In this document: piece after piece, positions 1 to 12,008 of the stretch
How the letters are laid out: every line of letters begins with the position of its first letter
Position numbering within the stretch: position 1 is the first letter of the stretch
Source: Ophioderma brevispina
Lineage: Eukaryota; Echinodermata; Ophiuroidea; Amphilepidida; Ophiodermatidae
Direction of reading: 5' to 3'
Assembly: GCA_023653785.1 (NCBI GenBank)
Contig: JAMKCH010035929.1
Span: 40,230-104,229 of the forward strand
Length of the DNA: 64,000 bases
Translations under genes and position numbers: made by a program
Notes under the pieces: generated by a model
Databases searched by the model: none
Told to the model about the DNA's origin: nothing
Seen by the model: the letters and a program-made list of their open reading frames with translations, nothing else

Positions 1-240
1 CAAAGGTCAAGCCCTTAACAAATGTGGTAGGATGATTGAAACTTGGTGGGGGGTCATATTCAGTGCCGAAAATGTTGGAGGTCATTTCAAGGTTATGCGG
101 GGTCACTTCGAGGTCAAAATCACTATGTATGTGCAAAACGCAGTATGACGCGAGCGCTTCAACCTAAAAATAACATCAATACGCAGCGAGTAATACCCTG
201 GAGTTCAATTAAACGAATTGAACCCGGGCTCAGCCAATGA
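1..240. repeat. GGTCA-rich degenerate repeat
   Basis: The stretch has repeated GGTCA/AGGTCA half-sites (for example AGGTCATTTCAAGG, GGTCACTTCGAGGTC). It resembles the dispersed GGTCA repeats at 6.2, 8.8, 27.8 and 42.7 kb but is too diverged to align fully. A 65-codon open frame on the plus strand starts at TTG and has no coding character. Probably the end of a repeat that begins outside the window. Confidence 0.4.
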
Positions 241-1154
241 AATGGCGTACATTTTAACAGCAGTTTAAGAAACATTACATAAGTCAATTATATGAATTTA
301 TTACATAGTCTAAATATTTTACGATTGAGATATCATAGATAAATTAAATGGGTAGATTAATACTCCCAACATAGGTATTATGGAGGCTGATAAGGGTCAC
401 TTGTTACACTACACAAACGACCAAAAAATATTTCGTCCAGAAAGAAAGAGTGCTGGGAATAAAAATAAGCAAAGTAGGCCCGAAACAACTGAGTCCATAA
501 GAGAAACCTTGATGGCCTGAAACTACTTACCTTTCTAACATATCTGGTTATCAGAAGATATACCATAAGATAAACCCAGTGGATTTCTCACAAGTCACCA
601 CTTCACTACTAATAAGGACATAATGGAGAAAAGAATCACCAATAATTCTCTCGGCAAAACGCCAAAGTCCGAGTTCGGTCTATCTGACCTAAATTACGTA
701 TCAACCTGTGTACCACTACCACCAAAAACACCATGTGAACATGCAAACCGGACAATTGACATGCATGACAATCACATAAAGTACCCGGCGTTAGACAATT
801 TGTACTTTATAATTTCCGTTCTAACAGCCTAATCTGCCTGAAAGAGAGATAACATAGGTACTAAATTTTTGAATAGGTTAACCCTTCTCCGTTATCATTC
901 CATAAATACTTTAAAAGGATGAATGGAACCAGAGTACATCTGCACATCCGGTGTGAATTTTCGTGTTTACAAATGATCTGACAGTCAGAGGTCAATAGTT
1001 TGGGACGTTTCGAAATTACAAAATGGCAAACAGGAATAATTTTGCAAGCATCATAAGAATAAACACTTTAGTGTCAATGCAGTAAACCACCGGACCTAGA
1101 AAACAACTTCCGTGCCATTTCTACCATTTCTTGTTGGACGAATAAACCAGGATA
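241..1154. other. no recognisable feature
   Basis: AT-rich unique-looking sequence. Short open frames on both strands (up to 69 codons) show no domain, no splice-flanked structure and no match to repeats elsewhere in the window. Confidence 0.5.
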
Positions 1155-1182
1155 CCCCCCCCCCCCCCCCCCCCCCCCCCCC
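1155..1182. repeat. C28 homopolymer
   Basis: An uninterrupted run of 28 C. It is a length-unstable tract and a likely sequencing and assembly weak point. Comparable runs occur at 22374 (G21) and around 34886 (C-run). Confidence 0.95.
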
Positions 1183-3337
1183 TTGGAAAAATTTGAAGTC
1201 TTAAATTTTGAGGACAAATTTCGAGAATAGTCCCACACGATTATTAGAAACACTGTTGCACTGCGTGTCTGCGGTATTCTGCACTATTCCAAAAAATTTC
1301 CAACGACTTGGAGTGCAAGACATGCTCAACAAGCGTCCAGAAAACTGCCAAATTTTTTGTGTGGTCAAAATGTTAAGTTTTTCATGTGTGTTTGTGTGTG
1401 TCAAAAAATTGTTGTTTTTTTGGCTTACGAAGTAAGTATTTTAAGAGAGGCTGGGTGATGATCAAATGTTCATCAAACTATTTCCCATACTCCACAGTAT
1501 GAAAACAAAAACAGTTATTGGAGGAGTTGAGCAAAAGGTATATAGGGCCCAAAACACTCATTTCCCCTTGGAATACATTAACACCGCAAGAAAACAGGGC
1601 ATAACTATCAAGAACGCACAGAAAGTGTTACACTTGTACACATTTCTTGTTAAGACTAAAATACTAGTCAATACTCTTGGTTCACTGTAGTTGTCTGGTG
1701 AATATTTGCATGATTGTTAGTAAGGTCTATACCAAGAAACAGGGAAAAACAAAACCATTTTTGGACATCAAGGTCAGGTAATTGATATACACCACATGTG
1801 CAGTATGTGTAGGCATGGATTGTTTATTGTTGGTTAGAGTGGCCCTGACACTCTGCAGTTCTATCATATAGCAATGCCCTAGTAATTTACACTAGGTATA
1901 GGTAGTGCAATAAATGATTTTGTCACACAGGAGTAGGTTAACCTCTTAATTTAGAAAGTTCTTTGTATTGACAACTAAAAATTATTCTTTTTTCCTTTGA
2001 ATGCCACTTAATTATTTTAGAACTATTGTGTATGTGTACATTTGTGTGTGTGTGTGTTTGCATATGTGCATGTTGCTTGTTGTGTGTGAATTGGAAATTA
2101 CATGTTAATGGTAATAAAAAAATGTGGGTACATAAAAATTTAAAAATGTTTCAAAATGGTGGCGTATGGCAGCAAAAAAATTAAATGACAGGTTGGTGGG
2201 GGGGAGTTCTCACATTGGGAGGAAGTATGGTTATGTACCACATATAAGTCCCTCATTTCAGGCTCTTTTTCAGTTCCAGTGACCCCCATTTTAGACCATT
2301 TTACAGAGACCCTACTTTTCAGCCAAAGCCACCAATTCTACCAAATTTCAAAAAGTGGCATGGGTAATTGAGGGATCGCAGCTATTTTCTTAAATTTTCT
2401 GACAACCTTAGTTTCGGAGACCCATTTTTTGGGCCTCAAACAGTCCCCCACCGCGTACAGGTTTATTATAGTCGAATCGCGTTGAGACGTTTGTCCCCTG
2501 AGTTTTGGACCTATTCCAATTAGTCGTGAAGAGGGAAAATGTAAGAATTCAAATGCACGTTGCCACACTCCGGGTCATATAACCCATCACCTGCCACTAA
2601 ATACAATTTCATTCATGATATACAATAGTGTATTTCAGGCCTTGACATTCACTCACAATAACATGATTAACAGAAGTCCCTGCGCCTCATTGAATTTTTC
2701 ACTCCGCAAAAATGGTACGGGGGTCACATAATCAGATGAATCGAGTATAAGAAAGGGGCCAGGAAAGCAAAAATTGAAAAAAAAAAGACCAAGAAGTTGC
2801 CGGAGATCCTGTACTGACAATTAAAATTTTGTAAGTACTTTTGTTTGACAGGCTCAGTGAATAAATACTTGGTTGACAGGGGAATGTTATTCCTTTCTTA
2901 AATGGTTGATTTGGTGGTGAGGTGGTGTGACAGTAGGGGACTGTCTATGTAAGTCCATTCTCCGTACAGGTTCAAAAAAGTGTTTTTAGTGGCGACACAG
3001 TCCTGCACAGTTAAAGCTGTTTTGGCCCTTAGAAGTGAATGTTTATGATATAAATATACTTAGGAGTTATGTTTTCAATGATCCGGACTAGATGTTGAAC
3101 CAGATGAGAAATGTATCAATCATAGGAATAAAGATACATAATTCTTGCTTATCGCATGTCGCCAGCCCAAATCCGTTCTTTAAAATGGTCCCTGCTCCTT
3201 ATACAAGAGCGCATATCATAGATTACATGGCCTTTTTTTATCATCCTCTATTATGCACTAATTGTTAGTTAAAACATGATTAATTTGGATAATTAAAGTT
3301 TCGTAAGAGTTCACTGAGAGCATGTCGCCAAATTGCA
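1183..3337. other. intergenic, short TG tract only
   Basis: No gene or mobile element recognised. A short (TG)n tract sits near 2044-2059. A 76-codon minus-strand open frame at 2338-2568 lacks a domain or splice context and is not called. Confidence 0.5.
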
Positions 3338-3717
3338 GACAGATACGTTACGATAATTCGAATGGATACAAACTTGCTAAAAATAACTGATACCTATGTT
3401 CCAATATGTGATAAATCGAGAAGATGTCAATGTTATATTATAAATCGTTTTGCAATAAATCTGGTTTCAACGTAACAGTTTCCAGCCCTAGTAATGAAAT
3501 GAAATACCTCCTATTACGTTCATACAGCGACAGATACGTTACATTCCTCCTGCTACGCTTTGCATATGGGTGATACATTAAGTCGAATACCACACCATGC
3601 GTTAGTATGAAGGTAAGCTGATAAACGTATAGAAAAATAAGTCGGTGAAGCACGTCTGTAATCAAGAACAGCACGACTAAGAAACGGCCCGACAGATACG
3701 TTACGACAGATACGTTA
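3338..3717 (+). repeat. four interspersed copies of 13-bp GACAGATACGTTA
   Basis: Exact copies lie at 3338-3350, 3529-3541, 3691-3703 and 3705-3717. The last two are separated by one base. Related fragments (CTATTACGTTCATACAGCGA) lie between them. A 13-mer repeated exactly four times in 380 bp is not expected by chance. The function is unknown. It could be the core of an old minisatellite or a protein-binding cluster. Confidence 0.7.
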
Positions 3718-4324
3718 TTAAGTGTTAAACGTGAGGCCAAATATAGAAAATATGGATATTTTTAAGATCACCCATGATTGTTCAGTGTTCTGGAATATTA
3801 AAGTTTACGATTTCAATGATTCAGGGAAGTCCTTAAGTGGTGATATTTCGTCAGTTTGGAGACCAAACGTGAACACTTTAACGAAGAATGGACCGTAAAA
3901 GCAATTTAGCTTTATAAAACATAGATCAGGGTTTAATAAATTAACCTTCAGACCATATATATAGTGGTAAAACAGAGGAGGTAGTTTTACTTCTTTCTGT
4001 TTGTTTGTATAATTAAAAAAAAAAAAAAAAGGAAAATTGAAAAATTGGGAAGATGTCAAATGGAAGAAAATTAATTTTGCTTCAAAGTGGTAATAAAGTT
4101 GAGAAAAACAGCAGTTAATGAGGACTGTAAATAATTTCTGTTATAATCTCCCAGGCATGGGCCATACACAAGCCTCCTAATCCTCAATGTCATGTGTTTT
4201 CTTATCTATCTTAATGTTTCAGCCCTGATATACCACGTACCTAAGCCAGAGATGCCAGTTTCGGTTTTTCACGGAAATCCAGGTTTTTTTAACAACCCCA
4301 AAAAAGTCCGGTTTGTTCCGTTTT
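3718..4324. other. no recognisable feature
   Basis: AT-rich sequence with an A-run near 4016-4030. An 84-codon minus-strand open frame here reads through that homopolymer and looks non-coding. Confidence 0.5.
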
Positions 4325-5778
4325 TGTTTGTTAGTACAATTTCCAAAAAAAACCCGGTTTCCGGTCGTCTGGTAAGCCAAAAATAAATTAAATGAGTGTG
4401 ATCCTATGCGACGAGCCTTTAGTTGCTATATACCGCTCCCCTCCGGCAACCTCGAAATTTACACGTGTGTTGGTTTCCGACTCGATCGACACCCGTACCA
4501 TTCTACCAAGGACAATCGTATGAAGGTACCGTCCAGCGATCATCCACAGCGCCCGTGTAAGAGTGATAAGCGAGCGCACGATGAGTTGTTAGCATAACAA
4601 AAAAGGGTTTGCGTATACTTCGGTAGGAAAAATGGAACATTTTAAATTTGTTGAACGAACTATGTTTACAAAGCTGATAGAATGAAAGATAAAGAATAAT
4701 GGAACTGGTCATGGTTGGAAGAGAAAGATGGACAACGCGATTTTTTCAGAGTACATGAGGAAACTGAAACAAGCTGGACTGGTGCACATGCATGACATGG
4801 ATGCACGTCAACCATGATCACCGATCATGTGTAGAGAAACGAGCAAATTATGGATCGTAGGGGAAAAGAAAGCGATCAAAAGGATTCAATGTCACGTAAA
4901 TAAAGATGTACATAACAGGGAGGGCATTGAAAGAGTTACAAGCGTTTTTCAAGCCGCTGTTGTGAGGATTTAACAGAACAATCGACATGCAAGGCTGAGG
5001 TAGGCATTAATTGTAAGTCAGGCCCATCATGTCAGGCATGTTGATCAGTCTTGACCTTGATTATCATGACATCTGATTTGAAAGTGAACATGAAATGTCA
5101 ACAGTCATATTTTCAATGAAAAATTACCATTCTTTTGAAATATCATGTATTTTTTCAAAGAAAGTTTTGTATCCTAAGGCGGCCCCCGGCCAATTGGGAC
5201 CCCCCAGGCCAATTTTCAGGGTTTTTTCAATCAGGTGCTGCCATCTATGCTAAGCAATAAATGTGACAAAAAGGTGTAGGTTTTTAAACCTATATTAGTT
5301 AGTCTTGTAGAGTTTTGCTGCCCCTGGTTGATGCATACTGAAATCAGTGATTGACAAGGACAAACTCAGTATTCAATGTGGATGGGAGTTGATGGTTGAT
5401 GGGTGGGGTAGTCAGGTAACTGATGGATACAGGATCCAATAGGTTAGGTGATGGTTGGTGAGCCAGTGGTTGATGGAATTAGTGGCTCCGCAGGGGATTC
5501 AAGTTTGTGCCAGTAGTAGGCCACATGCATTTAATTTGGAGCCATTTTACTGTATTTTGTTGTTGTTTTTTCTTATTTACTGAGGAGATTTGCCTGTTAG
5601 ACAAAAACCGATGATAGAATGTTTATTTTTAAGAATTTCCAAGTGATCCCAAAATCAATATTTTGTTTTATACTAATAATTGGACAATCAAGTATGATTG
5701 CAACTGTCTTGATGCCCATTTAGCCAATTTGAGCAATTTTGGGGAGACTTTTCATTTTTTTTAAATTAAAAATAAAAG

Positions 5779-5800
5779 TGTTTTTTTTTTTTTTTTTTTT
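5779..5800. repeat. poly(T) tract inside copy A
   Basis: About 22 consecutive T. The corresponding position in copy B (near 8392) has only short T runs, so this is one of the larger indel differences between the copies. Confidence 0.85.
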
Positions 5801-6159
5801 TAAGTGTTTTAATTGCCTTTTAAACTTGATTTTGTGTTTGGCCTTAACAATGAACAAATATTTCAATGGCTATAGGCCTATATCCCAAACATCCTTTTCG
5901 GAAAAAGACTACATACCTGACGATCACCGCAAAAAAAAGGTGGTAGCGTTATTTTCTGTTCGAAGCTAGGGGCAATTTCCTCCAAAAACAAAACGGGTCC
6001 GATCCGTGAGTTTTTGAAACGTGGAAAAAATGCAGTTAAGGGACGTAGGATAAGGGAATGGTCACTTCATTGTTTGTTTTTCACCTAGTGCACAACTCAA
6101 ACGCCACCAAACCCTCTGAGTAAGCCACAAGCAGCCTTGATGCTCTCGTTTAAATGACC

Positions 6160-6425
6160 TCAATTGAAAAGTTTAACTTCAATTGGAACCAACTTCCAAT
6201 AGGTCCATGTTTGAGGTCAAGTGGAAAATGGGCCTAAAATGTAAAATTGACTAAATTGAAAAGCTGAAGTTCAAATTGGAACAAACTTTGTCATAGGTGC
6301 ACCATGTGTTCCCTCATATGTTGATGAGATCAAAGGTCGCGTGCCAGGGTCAAAGGTCATGGGCGGCCACCATGCTTATATTCTTTGAGTATAGCGAAGC
6401 GCGAAAGACGGAAACGCGAAATCTA
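6160..6425 (+). repeat. dispersed GGTCAAAGGTCA repeat, copy in duplication A
   Basis: The order of blocks is GAAAAGTTTAACTTCAATTGG, then CCCTCATATGTTGATGAG, then GGTCAAAGGTCATGGGCGGC, then TATATTCTTTGAGTATAGCG and a GCGAAAG tail. The same order recurs at 8755-9035. The first blocks recur at 27815-28110 and the tail in reverse at 61780-61870, which defines a dispersed family. No coding capacity is visible. Confidence 0.8.
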
Positions 6426-6440
6426 GTTTCGTTATTTGTA

Positions 6441-6552
6441 GGATGAGGAATGGACACGATCGTGTCAATAGCCATTCAGGCGAGGGAGTGACACAATGAT
6501 TGTGTCATAGCCATTTCAGGGAGGATATTTACACGATGTACGTCGACCGACT
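6441..6552 (+). repeat. palindromic-core minisatellite, copy A
   Basis: Three roughly 37-bp units each hold a short palindrome (GACACGATCGTGTC, GACACAATGATTGTGTC, then a decayed third) followed by AATAGCCATTTCAG. The second paralogous array is at 9052-9166. Confidence 0.75.
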
Positions 6553-8754
6553 CCTATGATTGCCGCCATATTAAAAATATTGAATAATTGTTCGCAATCA
6601 AGCTACTAATTACTAATTCATTATTGACAATTGAAAATTTGGAACGACATAATAGAAAATAGGAGAGGCTTAAAAGTTCTTTATCATAGAAACATGCTTG
6701 CGACAGACAATGAAGACCATTTGTGCATGGTATTCTGATACTGGTGAATTGTCCGTTAATTTACAGAGTCGTGACAGAAATAATACGGTGTACTAGTTAG
6801 AACAGGCAGCAGCCCTGGGCTGGATTTTACTACACAAAATGAGAGAAACAAGGGCACGTCGAAATTGTTAATTACATGAAAACAGTGTTGTTTATGGTGC
6901 TCAAATTTTTTTTTTTTGTGTGTAGTACAATTTCCAAAAAACCCGGTTTCCGGTCGTCTGTTGGTAAGCCAAAATAAATTAAATGAAGTGTGATTTAGCG
7001 ACGAGCATTTAGTGCTATATACCGCTCCCCTCCGGCAACTTGAAATTTACATGTGTCGTTAGTTTCCGACTCGATCGACACACCGAACCATTCTACAAGG
7101 GGGAAAATCTTATACGGTACCGTAAGCGATCATCCTACAAGCTCCGTGTAAGGAGTTGATAAGCGAGACGCACGATGAGTGTTATTGCATGGTTTTCCGT
7201 ATACTTTCGGTAGAAAAAATGGAAAATTTTTAACATTTGTTGAACGGGATGATGATTACAAGCGATTAGAATTGAAGATAAAGAATATAAAATGGAAAAG
7301 GGTCATGGTTGGAAAGAGGAAAGATGACAACGACGATTTTTTATCAGAGTACATGAGGAACTGAACCAAACCACCTGGATGGTGACATGCATGACATGGT
7401 GAGGACGTCACCATTTGATCACCATGGTGGTGTAGAAACGCGCGAATTATGGATAGTCGGGGAAGAAAGCGACAAAGGATCAATGGTCACGCAAACTAAA
7501 GATGTACATTAAAAGACACAGGGAGGGCATTGAAAGAGTTTACCAGCTTGTTTTCAAGCCGCTGTTGTGAGGATTTAACAGAACAATCAGCTGTCAAGGC
7601 TAGGTAGGCATGTAACTTGTAAGTCAGCCCATCATGTTATGCATCTGAATCGTCGACTCTTGACTATCATGACATCTGATTTGAAAGTGAACATGAATTT
7701 TAAAACAGATCATATTTCAATAAAACATTACTTCTGTTTGAACATTCATGTTCATTTTTTCTAAAAGAATAATTTGTACTCTAAGGCGGGCCCCCGGCCC
7801 CAATTGGACCGCCGGCCAATTTTCAGGGTTTTTCAATCAGGTGTGGCATCTATGCTTAAGCAATAAAGTGTGCAAAAAAATTAGTTTTTAAACCTTATTA
7901 GTTAGTCTTGTAGCGTTTTCTGCCCTGGTTGATGCATACTAAAATCGTGGTGACAAGACAAACTCAGTATTCCAGGGGTATGGAGTTGATGGGTGAGGGG
8001 TGGGGGAGTCAGCGTATTGATGAATACAGGATCTAATGGGTTAGGTGATGGTTGGTGGAGCCAGTGGTTGATGGAATAGTGACGTCAGCAGGGGATTCAA
8101 GTTGTTGCCAGTAGTAGGGCACATGCATTTAATTGGAGCCATTTTACTGTATTTTGTTGTTGTTTTTCTTTTATTTACTGAGGAGATTGCATGTTAACGC
8201 AAAAACAGATGATTAGAAGGTTTTAATTTTATAAGATATCCAAGTGATCCAAATTCAATATTTTTTTTATAACTTAAAATTGGACAATCAAGTATTGATT
8301 GCAACTGTCTTGAACTTTGCCATTTAGCCAATTTGAGCAATTTCTGGGGAGCAAGTTTCATTTTTTTTTAAATTAAAAATAAAAAGTGCATTTTTACATT
8401 TAGGTTTTTGAACTAATATGGGAACAAACGGATTTTTTGTTTGGCCTTAACCATGAACAAATTTCAATGGCTATAGGCCTATATCCCACACATCCTTTTC
8501 GGAAAAGACAACATACCTGACGATAACCGCAACAAAAAAGGGTTGGGTTTAGCGTTAGGTTTCTTGTTAGATCTAGGGGCAAGTTCCCCCAAAAACAAAA
8601 CGGGTCCGCTCCGTGATTTTTGAAAAGTGGAAAAAATGCAGTTAAGGGACGTTTAGGATAAGGTGAAATAGTGTCCACTTCATTGGTTGTTTCACCTCAT
8701 TGCACAACTTAATGCCACACCTCTGGAGTAGCCACAGCATCTTGATGCTCTCGT

Positions 8755-9035
8755 TTTAAATTGACCTAATTTGAAAAGTTTAATTCAATTGGAACGAAAC
8801 TTCTCAAAGGTCAGTTGATTCAGTTGGAAAAATGGCGCTAAAAATGTTAAAATGATCTAAATGAAAACTTGAAGTTCAATTGGAACCAAACTTGTTATAG
8901 GTGCACCTTGCGATCCCTCATATGTTGATGAGATCAAGGTCACGTGCCAGGTCAAAGGTCATGGGGCGGCCCAAAGCGTATATCTTTGAATTATAGCGAG
9001 GCGGCGAAAGCGAGAGAGAACAGCCGGAAATTCTA
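8755..9035 (+). repeat. dispersed GGTCAAAGGTCA repeat, copy in duplication B
   Basis: Paralogue of 6160-6425. It carries a perfect DR1 element AGGTCAAAGGTCA at 8949-8961, where copy A has GGGTCAAAGGTCA. Confidence 0.8.
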
Positions 9036-9051
9036 GTTTATGTTTATTTTT

Positions 9052-9166
9052 AGGTGAGGATTGACACGATCGTGTCAATAGCCATTTCAAGCGAGGATAT
9101 TGACACAATGATTGTGTAACTAGCCAGTTCAGGGAGGATATTACACGATGATCGTGAGACCGGACT
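9052..9166 (+). repeat. palindromic-core minisatellite, copy B
   Basis: Units ACACGATCGTGTCAATAGCC, ACACAATGATTGTGTAACTA and a third ending GATCGTGAG repeat every 37-40 bp, matching the array at 6441-6552. Confidence 0.75.
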
Positions 9167-9847
9167 CCTAGATTGCCGGCCATATAAAATAGTGACGAAT
9201 GTTTCGCACTCAATCCCTAATTACTAATTATAGTGACCAAGGTGAAAAATTTGGGAAAGACATTAATAGAAAAATTAGGAGAGGACTTATAAAAGTTCTT
9301 TATCATAGAACCATGCTGCGACAATTGAAGAACCATTTGTGCAGGGTTATTCTGATAATGGCCTGAATTGTCATGTTATGTAACAGAGCGTGACAGACAT
9401 AATACGGTGTGTACTAGTTAGAACAGGCAGCAGCACTGGCTGGGTATTTATTTTAATACACAAAATGAGGAGAAAACAAGGGGCACGTAGAATTGTTGAA
9501 GTACATGAAACCCGTGTGTTTCGGTGCTCACAGTGCAGTGTTGTAGACTGTGCATAAAATGGTTTTTTGTTTGAACACAAAAAGAAGGAAAATGTTTCCA
9601 AAAAAGATTATTTATGGTTGGCAGAAAAGAAAAAAATCATCGAAACTCGACAAAAAAACTGCTAAAAAAACGTATTTTTTGCATGAAAAATACAAATTTA
9701 CAACTTTTGTAACCAAACTTTGGAAAACTCTACTTTATGTTGATAGAGAGTAACATCATAACATTATGCAAAAACCGCATGTTCCATAGCTTTCCTGCTA
9801 CTGTAACAGAAGGAAACATGTCCAACTATCATTTGGAACACCCTTTT

Positions 9848-9898
9848 ATGCAAATTGCATGCAAATGAGGTAAATAATCATATTTCTACTATGCAAAT
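9848..9898 (+). promoter_or_regulatory. cluster of three perfect octamer motifs ATGCAAAT
   Basis: ATGCAAAT occurs at 9848-9855, 9859-9866 and 9891-9898, the first two spaced 11 bp apart. This is the POU/Oct consensus in animals. The cluster lies just beyond the 3' end of the transposase relic, so it may be part of that element's terminus. Function is inferred from motif identity only. Confidence 0.4.
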
Positions 9899-10575
9899 TC
9901 TTGCAGATTTTACAGGTGTATGCGCTTGGATGTTGTTTATTAATTTCTCACAAATTTTGATGTGTGGGACCATTGCCGCTTTGTAAATTTCAACCTCTTG
10001 TCCCGCTTGCCTAATAGGATGAGATAAATTCCTTCTTTCCATTAGGACCAGCATTGGGATGCATTTAGGTTCTTCGAGTAACTGTTTCTCCTGGGTGACT
10101 GTGAGATGGATTTCAAAATTTTTCCAATTCATTGTTCTAGGACCCAAGTTGTTATCCAATCAAATTGCCTGTAGTCTTTGACTATGCCAAGCCAGATTTT
10201 AACTTCGTTTCATCGAAGACTAGAGTTACATTACGTTTGAAATCTGGGATATTTTCCAAATCCCAGTCTTTAGAAATAAACGCAAGAAATCTGGGTTGAC
10301 TCCAACTTGGGGGGTGGTGTAAATTTCATGTACTTCTGTAAGTGACTGGTGACGGCCGAGAGTTTCAGGAAAGGTGAGTTGCGAATAAGGTTGTACCATT
10401 TGATGACGATTTGCGGTAAATCGCTATGCAAGAAAGAAGCCAGATCAGTGAGGGGTGCCATCTAATCAGTCCCTTATCTTTAAACTTTCAGGACTTCTGC
10501 TGTTCTTCATACGAAGCTTAAAGGCAGCATTGTCACCAATGTGTTCTATCATTTCGGCTTCTGTCTCTTTTAAGG
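9880..10575 (-). pseudogene. P-element/THAP9-like transposase relic
   Basis: Read on the minus strand in mixed frames, the order of motifs is: a helical stretch ending IGDNAAFKLRMKNS (near 10530-10490), GLIRWHPSLI followed by CIAIYRKSSS (near 10470-10410), VGVNPDF (near 10305), then VTLVFDETKLKSGLA followed by KTTGNLIG (near 10235-10160). These fit the order of a helical region, the IRWHP block and the RNase H-like core with its DE(x)KLKSGLV and TG(x)LIG strands in P-element/THAP9 transposases. Stops interrupt SGLA and NLIG and the frame changes several times, so it is dead. No THAP zinc finger was found upstream, and the sequence beyond 10576 is an unrelated repeat. Family recognition is from memory of the motif order, not a search. 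Confidence 0.5.
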
Positions 10576-12008
10576 GGCTAGGACCACAGATAGATCTGCC
10601 CGAGAATTTTCATTGAAATCGGTTGCAACAATAACTTCCATCGATTGTAACCAACAATCCAAAATAAAAAATGGGGGTCACCGACCTCGTTTTTCATATA
10701 ATACAATTCAAACTATTTTTTTCCATTTTTGATCAAAAATTAGTTAAGAACCTATGGGGATATTGATTTTTAGACGACATTTTAATTAGTAAAAAAAAAT
10801 TCTGCCTCGAAATTTTTTGATGGATTTTAATAAAAGTTGCCGCACTACAGAAGCTTTCGATTAAGAAAGAAAAAGTGGGTCACCGAACTACTTTTCTCAA
10901 TAAGTAAAATATAGCAGTTTTTTAGTGTTCAAATTGTGAGAAACTTGTCTATGCGACACAGAGCGTCACGCGCAACGAGGGTTACGACGATATCAACGCT
11001 CCTAATACTCTTGCGCGTAGCGTCACGCATTTCATAAGTAAGACCAATATCCTATTAACTCCTATAGTTTGCCTTTATAATGAGTAGGACATTCTCTGAA
11101 ATCTGGGAAAAATTTGGGGCATGGAACAAAATACACGTTGAACAAGTAAAGGATGCTGGCACTCCGTAAAAATACTGAAAGTTATGAACTTTCGGAGTAT
11201 TTTACAACACAACACTATACAATCGTCATTACTGTAAATTGCACATACGCTAATTTTACCGACCTTCTCGTCCAATCATCGACTTCACGCCGTGTTTTAA
11301 TAGCGGGTTTTTACAGTGGCGTTGCCACTTTCAAAATAAAGGGGCATTGATTCAGACAATTTCAGAACACCCTGTTATATGTTCACCCCCGGTGGGGGCA
11401 CCTTGTATACAAAGGCGTAACGCATGCTCGTTCTGAAAATTCAAAAAGACCCCTATTTCGCGCGCTTTCAAGGAAAATTTTAAAATTTACCCCCTATTTT
11501 GCGGAAAAACAAGGACAATTTGCTTAAAAAATACCCCTTTTTACCAATTCAAGCGACAGTGTCAAAACATACCCTATTTGTGCAAAACAAGGACATCTTC
11601 AGAGCAAAACTTTATGGTTTGAAAATGGACCATGAGCTGATTTCCGCATTGAAACTAACCGATTCATGATTTTGTTGAAAATCGATGAGTTTAAAATAAC
11701 TTTAAAATCTATCATGATAATGTTACCTTTTTTTTAAAAATTTGAATTTGGGTTCCACTTTGAAAGAATTTTAAAATACTAAGCAAAATTATTTTATTAA
11801 TGTCGAATGTCAACGGGGCCCACAGTCCGGAGAAGACTGTGAGATTATTAGGAAATCCAAGGCGGCAAAACTGCCCGAATTTTGCAGTCCGTCCCTCATC
11901 ATGCATACATAGTAGTGATTCGTTGGGATGAAAATCACCACACAAAAATACTCTCTTGTTTGGTTTAAGGTCCGCGTTTAAGTGGTGTGAAATCAGTATG
12001 AATCCTAG
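10576..12008. other. repeat-like intergenic DNA
   Basis: No gene recognised. A short inverted repeat (TACTGAAAGTT/AACTTTCGGAGTA) lies at 11168-11201. From about 11430 to 11600 a loose repeat of ACCCCCTATTTTGCGG and AAAACAAGGACA blocks occurs three times. The CCCCCGGTGGGGGC palindrome lies near 11388. Confidence 0.45.

Larger units (their letters stand above)
4325..6902 (+). repeat. 2.6-kb tandem duplication, copy A
   Basis: This segment aligns end to end with 6921-9530. Shared landmarks include CCCGGTTTCCGGTCGTCT near 4354 and 6951, CTATATACCGCTCCCCTCCG near 4426 and 7015, GGCCTATATCCCA near 5875 and 8476, and the GATCGTGTCAATAGCC block near 6460 and 9070. The offset is about 2.59 kb. The copies differ by many one-base gains and losses, often in homopolymers. 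No open frame survives in both copies, so it is not evidently coding. The distal part contains the GGTCAAAGGTCA repeat. Confidence 0.9.
6921..9530 (+). repeat. 2.6-kb tandem duplication, copy B
   Basis: Second copy of the unit described at 4325-6902. It starts at AGTACAATTTCC just after a T-rich stretch that ends copy A, and runs to the TCGGTGCTCA block near 9521-9530. Short open frames such as 7179-7364 (plus) are not conserved in copy A, which argues against coding. Confidence 0.9.
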
